Source: Bos javanicus
Lineage: Eukaryota > Chordata > Mammalia > Artiodactyla > Bovidae
DNA length: 64,000 nucleotides
Assembly (NCBI RefSeq): GCF_032452875.1
Contig: NC_083876.1
Span: forward strand, 27,006,001-27,070,000
Direction: 5' to 3'
The position numbers were made by a program, and so were the translations under genes. This document shows, one piece after another, positions 60,055 through 64,000 of the stretch. The first letter of the stretch is position 1. The number at the start of each line of letters is the position of its first letter. Below the pieces are notes generated by a model. That model did no database searches, was not told the DNA's origin, and saw only the letters and a list, made by a program, of their open reading frames with translations.

Positions 60055-60545
60055 ATAATGGCTTCCAAAAATGTCCATGCCCCAATCCTTGGAATCTGTG
60101 AATATACTGCCTTTTATCACAAAAGAAGATTTGCAGATATAATTAACATTAAGGATCTCAAGATGGGGAGATTACTCTGGATTCTAGCGGATTCAATCTA
60201 ATCACATGAATCTCTAAAAGTGGAAAAACCTTACCCATTTGAGGTCAGAGAGATGTGACAGAATGAAACGATGGCAGAGAGAGATAATGGCATGCCAAGA
60301 CACTCCTGTTGATTCTGAAATGTAAAGCTATGTGCAAAGATCACAGAGACGCCTTTAGGAGCTGGCAAAGGCAAAGAAACGGACTGTTCCCCTAATCCTC
60401 CAGAAAGAAACAGCCCTGCCAAACCTTGATTTTAGGTCACTGAAATCCCAGCTGAACTTCTGATCTACTGTACTATAAGATAACAAACCTTGTTGTTTTA
60501 AATCAGTAAGTTTGTGGCAATTGGTTACAGCAGCAACAGAAAAAA
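60055..60545 (+). mobile_element. MaLR/MLT1-type solitary LTR remnant
   Basis: AATGGCTTCCAAAAATGTCC, ATCTCAAGATGGGGAGATTA, TCTAATCACATGAATCTCTA, AAACAGCCCTGCCAAACCTT, AAATCAGTAAGTTTGTGGCA and TGGTTACAGCAGCAACAG follow the order of old mammalian MaLR-type LTRs. It is non-coding and has no adjacent internal sequence. The exact subfamily is not assigned. Confidence 0.8.
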
Positions 60546-60594
60546 AAAAAAAAATGTTTCCCCAGAACAATCTTGTGAGAAGGAGGAAAAGAGT

Positions 60595-60715
60595 GTCTTT
60601 TACAGTTGAGAAAACCAGTGCTCAGAGAGAATTTCCTCTGCTAAACAGTAAGCATGTAAGGTCCTGGCTCCTAAATCCAGATCCACAGCACTGCCCCACA
60701 AAGGCATCCCTTTAT
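60595..60715 (-). mobile_element. MIR remnant, minus strand
   Basis: TTGAGAAAACCAGTGCTCAG and AAGGTCCTGGCTCCTAAATC follow reversed MIR. Confidence 0.72.
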
Positions 60716-61369
60716 GGAAGAAGTGTTGAGGCCACAATAACTAGGTTGAACGACCCTCAGAACATCAGCTCATAAAGACAACAAGGCTGGGAAACACAGA
60801 GATGGGGGCTAGTGAATTATAGAAGTCGAAGCAGGCAGGGCCCAGTCTCAGCAGTGTGGAAAGTCATCCTGTTTTGGAGGATCACCTGGAAGATTTCCAG
60901 TGTCCCTGGTCCTTGAGAAATGGGGGCAGGGGAGGGATAGGCGATGCTGGTATGTGTCAGACTGGGTGACACTAAGTACCACGGTGAATGTATATGCTGC
61001 ACTCAACAGACAACAGAGGCATCAGTGGCTTTTAAACAAGAATGTGCCTTCTTAAACATGGATTAAAATGATGGGCCTAGCGGCACTGTGGAACAAGAAA
61101 TGCAGTAGGAACAGACTGTAAATAAGAGACTCCAAAACAAGGCAATGCTGTTTCGTTGGCTCCAATGAACTGCAATGAAAACTGAGACTATGACTGAAAT
61201 ACAGGAGTTTTTAGATACAAACAACAACAACAAAACGGTTTCAGGAGGAATGCTGAATGTAGGATGCAGTGGAGAAATGACATTCCATAATCTGAGGTCT
61301 TTACCAACTATTATTTTGTGAGCATTTACCAGGTACTCTTTTAAGCAGATTTTGTAAGTTCTATCAGTA
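60716..61369. other. Intron, nothing recognised
   Basis: 60790-61000 is somewhat GC-richer (GAAATGGGGGCAGGGGAGGG at about 60917) but unassigned. Confidence 0.4.
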
Positions 61370-61520
61370 AATAACATTCCATTAAGCACTATGTGCTGGA
61401 CTCTGTGTTATGTCAATGTATTATCTCATATTTACTCCTCCTGTGTCTCTTTCACAAATATTGACCGAGGTACAGTAATGATACAAAGCATGCTCATGAT
61501 TATGAAACGAGTCAACAAAG
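61370..61520 (-). mobile_element. MIR-type remnant, minus strand
   Basis: TTAAGCACTATGTGCTGGAC and AATGTATTATCTCATATTTA match the reversed 3' half of MIR. Confidence 0.62.
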
Positions 61521-61843
61521 ATTGGACTCACACTCAGCTCTCTCTGAGTGGAAAGTCCCAACCACAAAACTGCAGACATAGTCTTCTAACTCTTGACACA
61601 ATGTTGCATTACATTTTAGTAAAGCTTCCAATTTCAGGGGAAGTTCATTTTTTTCTGAATATCTATTAATGAAGCATCAAACTAATTTTTACTCTGGTTA
61701 ATCTCGCAACTGGGGGAAAACAAATTCAAGCTGGAGAATAATACAAATTCCTTCATTTTTAACAAATGAAAACAGCCTAGTGACTCATAGTAGCTAAACT
61801 GCATGATTGGAAGCTAATGAAACCATAAACATATACATATATC

Positions 61844-61884
<41 letters not shown>

Positions 61885-61890
61885 TACACA
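61844..61890. repeat. (TA)n(CA)n microsatellite
   Basis: About eight TA units run into about twelve CA units. The longest dinucleotide repeat in the window. Confidence 0.93.
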
Positions 61891-61998
61891 CCACTCTTGT
61901 GAATTCTAAATTCTGTGCTAATTAAGTCAAAACACTAAAGTTATGGAGATGGCATAAATTGCCGTTTTATTTCTCCCAGAGTGAGACTCTTTAAATAC

Positions 61999-62288
61999 TC
62001 AGCCCTGGGTGTTCTTTGGAAGGAATGATGCTAAAGCTGTAACTCCAGTACTTTGGCCACCTCATGCGAAGAGTTGACTCATTGGAAAAGACTCTGATGC
62101 TGGAAGGGATTGGGGGCAGGAGGGGAAGGGGATGACGGAGGATGAGATGGCTGGATGGTATCACCGACTCGATGGATGTGAGTTTGAGTGAACTCTGGGA
62201 GATGGTGATGGACAGGGAGGCCTGGCATGCTGCGATTCATGGGGTCGCAAAGAGTCGGACATGACTAAGCGACTGAACTGAACTGAAG
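61999..62288 (+). mobile_element. BovB 3' tail (ART2A-like), young
   Basis: From CTCAGCCCTGGGTGTTCTTT to the tail GCGACTGAACTGAACTGAAG, with few differences from the family pattern. Confidence 0.93.
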
Positions 62289-62654
62289 CTGCTTAGTATC
62301 TTTTCAATCAAAGAACTTTTACAATACATTGAAGTGATAAAATGGGATGTGTAAGAGTTAAACTAATAAACCCCATGGATTAAGTATCTCTCAAAATACT
62401 ATCAGGTTTAAAATCTAAGGAGAACATACTTAGATGAACAAAAAAAGAAAGAAAGGAAATGTCACTAGAATTCACCAAGAGCAAACATCTGAGAAATAGC
62501 ATGTGACATGTTTCTACAGTGAAAATACCTAGCTTATCTCTGTCTAATCAATGCACTGAAGAAGTGCAACTTTAATTACAATACATTTTGAGCATGGAGC
62601 AAACATGTAGCAGGAATGGATAGAAAATAGTTAAGTTGTAGATTTTAAAAATAC
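62289..62654. other. Intron, nothing recognised
   Basis: AT-rich sequence; no element supported. Confidence 0.4.
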
Positions 62655-63390
62655 TAAGCAGTTCTATTTTTGATTTTTTGAGGATCCTCCATGCGGCTTT
62701 CCATATTGACTATACCAATTTACATCCCCACCAACAGGTGAGGTGATGTCTTGTGATTTTGATTCACATTCCTTTGATAACCAGTAATAATTAATGATGT
62801 TAAACACACTTTCATATACCTGTTGGATATTTTGCATGTCTTCTTTGGAGAAATGTCTATTCGGTTTTTGCCTATTTTAAAAATAAAATTATTTGTCTTT
62901 ATTAGGTTGTAGGAGTTTTTAATATATTTTTTATGTACTAACCCTTTACTACATACATGGCCTGCAATTATTTTCTTCCATTCCATATGCTGACTTTTCA
63001 TTTTATTGATGATTTCCTTCATTGTGCAGAAACTTTTTATTTTGATATGGTCCTACTTTTCTTTTTTCTGCTTTTGTTATCTGTGCTATTAAGTGTCATA
63101 TACGAGAAATTATTGCTAAGACTAATTTCAAGGAGTTTTTCTCCTAAGAGTTTTATAGCTTCAAGGTCTTGCATTCAAATCTTTAATCACTTTGAATTGA
63201 ATTTTGTGTATGTTGCAAAATAAATTTTCCAATTTTGTTCTTTGGCATGTGGGCATACAGTTTTCCCAGTACCATTTACTAGAGAAACTACCTCTACTGT
63301 GTGTTCTTGGCACTCTTATAGAAGATTAGTTGGTCATTAATGCATAGGTTTATTTCTGGTTTCTGTAATTTGTATCACTGGTCTGTATGC
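62655..63390 (-). mobile_element. Inverted 5' part of an L1 (ORF2 end region)
   Basis: The minus strand gives the ORF2 C-terminal and post-ORF2 order up to GATGTAAATTGGTATAGTCA and AAAATAGAACTGCTTAG. It is followed, in opposite orientation, by the next segment of L1 (63391 onward). Confidence 0.85.
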
Positions 63391-64000
63391 AATGTTTCTG
63401 AATATATATCCCAAAAAACTAAAACCAAGGTCTCAAAGAGACATTTGTATTACCATGTTCACTGCAGCATTATTCACAAAAGACATGCTGCTGCTGCTAA
63501 GTCGCTTCAGTCGTGTCCGACTCTGTGCGACCCCACAGAGGGCAGCCCACCAGGCTCCCCTGTCCCTGGGATTCTCCAGGCAAGAACACTGGAGTGGGTT
63601 GCCATTTCCTTCTCCAATGCATGAAAGTGAAAAGTCAAAGTGAAGACGCTCAGTCGTGTCCGACTCTTAGCGACCCCATGGACTGTAGCCTACCAGTTTC
63701 CTCCGTCCATGGGATTCTCCAGGCAAGAATACTGGAGTGGGGTGCCATTGCCTTCTCTGAGTTAAGACATGAAAGTAACCTAAATGCCTATGTACAGATG
63801 AAAAAAAATGTGATGTATATGAACAATGGAATATTTTCAGCCTTAAAAAAGAAGACAATTCTGGCACTTGCTGGAAGACATCACTTTAAGTGAAATAAGC
63901 CAGACACAGGAGGACAAAGACTACATGATATCATTTATACAACGAATCTAAAATGGTCAAACTCATCCAAGCAGAGAGTGGAATAGTGGCTGTTAGGGCC
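63391..64000 (+). mobile_element. 3' part of the same L1, running off the window
   Basis: GGTCTCAAAGAGACATTTGT and CACTGCAGCATTATTCACAA, then after a nested SINE GAAAGTAACCTAAATGCCTA, CAATGGAATATTTTCAGCCT and GTGAAATAAGCCAGACACAG. This is the conserved L1 order after the inverted segment. It continues past the window end. Confidence 0.88.
63488..63763 (-). mobile_element. BOV-A2 SINE nested in L1, minus strand, with target duplication
   Basis: It starts with the reversed (AGC)n end CTGCTGCTGCTAAGTCGC and has two Bov-A units. The duplications AAGACATG at 63480-63487 and 63764-63771 match native L1 sequence (CAAGACATGGAAG-type), proving nesting. Confidence 0.95.

Larger units (their letters stand above)
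21097..64000 (-). other. NKAIN2: NKAIN2 intron 1 (partial)
   Basis: Sequence right of the exon lies between coding exons 1 and 2 and continues past the window end, so this intron is at least 42.9 kb here. I saw no exon 1, CpG island or promoter within it. Confidence 0.88.

Overview
The window is mammalian nuclear DNA from a higher ruminant, most likely a bovine. It is AT-rich and intronic, and densely sown with repeats restricted to or typical of ruminants: BovB (RTE) LINE fragments, Bov-tA, Bov-A and BOV-A2 SINEs, bovine-type L1 3' ends, one CHR-type cetartiodactyl SINE and a mariner-type MITE. Older mammalian repeats (MIR, L2, old L1, LTR remnants) lie beneath them. I cannot separate cattle from bison, buffalo or sheep by eye. 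No bacterial, plasmid or viral gene organisation is present.

I can support one protein-coding exon, on the minus strand at 20959-21096. It is 138 bp, 46 codons, phase 0 at both ends, and has an AG acceptor and a strong GTAAGT donor. The translation matches the first membrane-spanning part of NKAIN2, the sodium/potassium-transporting ATPase interacting protein 2. The exon follows the short N-terminal coding exon, so everything to its right (21097-64000) is NKAIN2 intron 1 and everything to its left (1-20952) is the next intron. Both introns run off the window, as expected for a gene known to be very large.

Layout: 1-9 kb has BovB tails and SINEs, with a much-interrupted old L1 at about 4.3-6.5 kb. 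At 8.96-11.18 kb a composite locus has a 5'-inverted L1, lacking its 3' end and poly(A), bridging two outward-facing BovB tails. A BovB with an inverted 5' part lies at 15.7-16.9 kb, and a BovB tail with a long open frame at 19.0-19.6 kb. NKAIN2 exon 2 is at 21.0 kb. Long degenerate BovB copies lie at 24.4-26.7 and 42.0-44.3 kb. Regions poor in recognisable repeats lie at 27.1-30.4, 32.1-34.7 and 52.0-53.9 kb. L2 and MIR elements dominate 44.6-52 kb. An old L1 split by a CHR SINE is at 54.7-56.6 kb, an LTR remnant at 60.1-60.5 kb, and a second 5'-inverted L1 carrying a nested BOV-A2 runs from 62.7 kb to the end.

I found no evidence of a new coding system. The most notable observations are structural: three retrotransposon insertions with inverted 5' parts, an apparently non-classical L1 insertion with both L1-BovB junctions in frame, a recurrent open frame antisense to the BovB 3' coding region, strong G-quadruplex motifs, and an unexplained open frame about 90 bp from the NKAIN2 exon.
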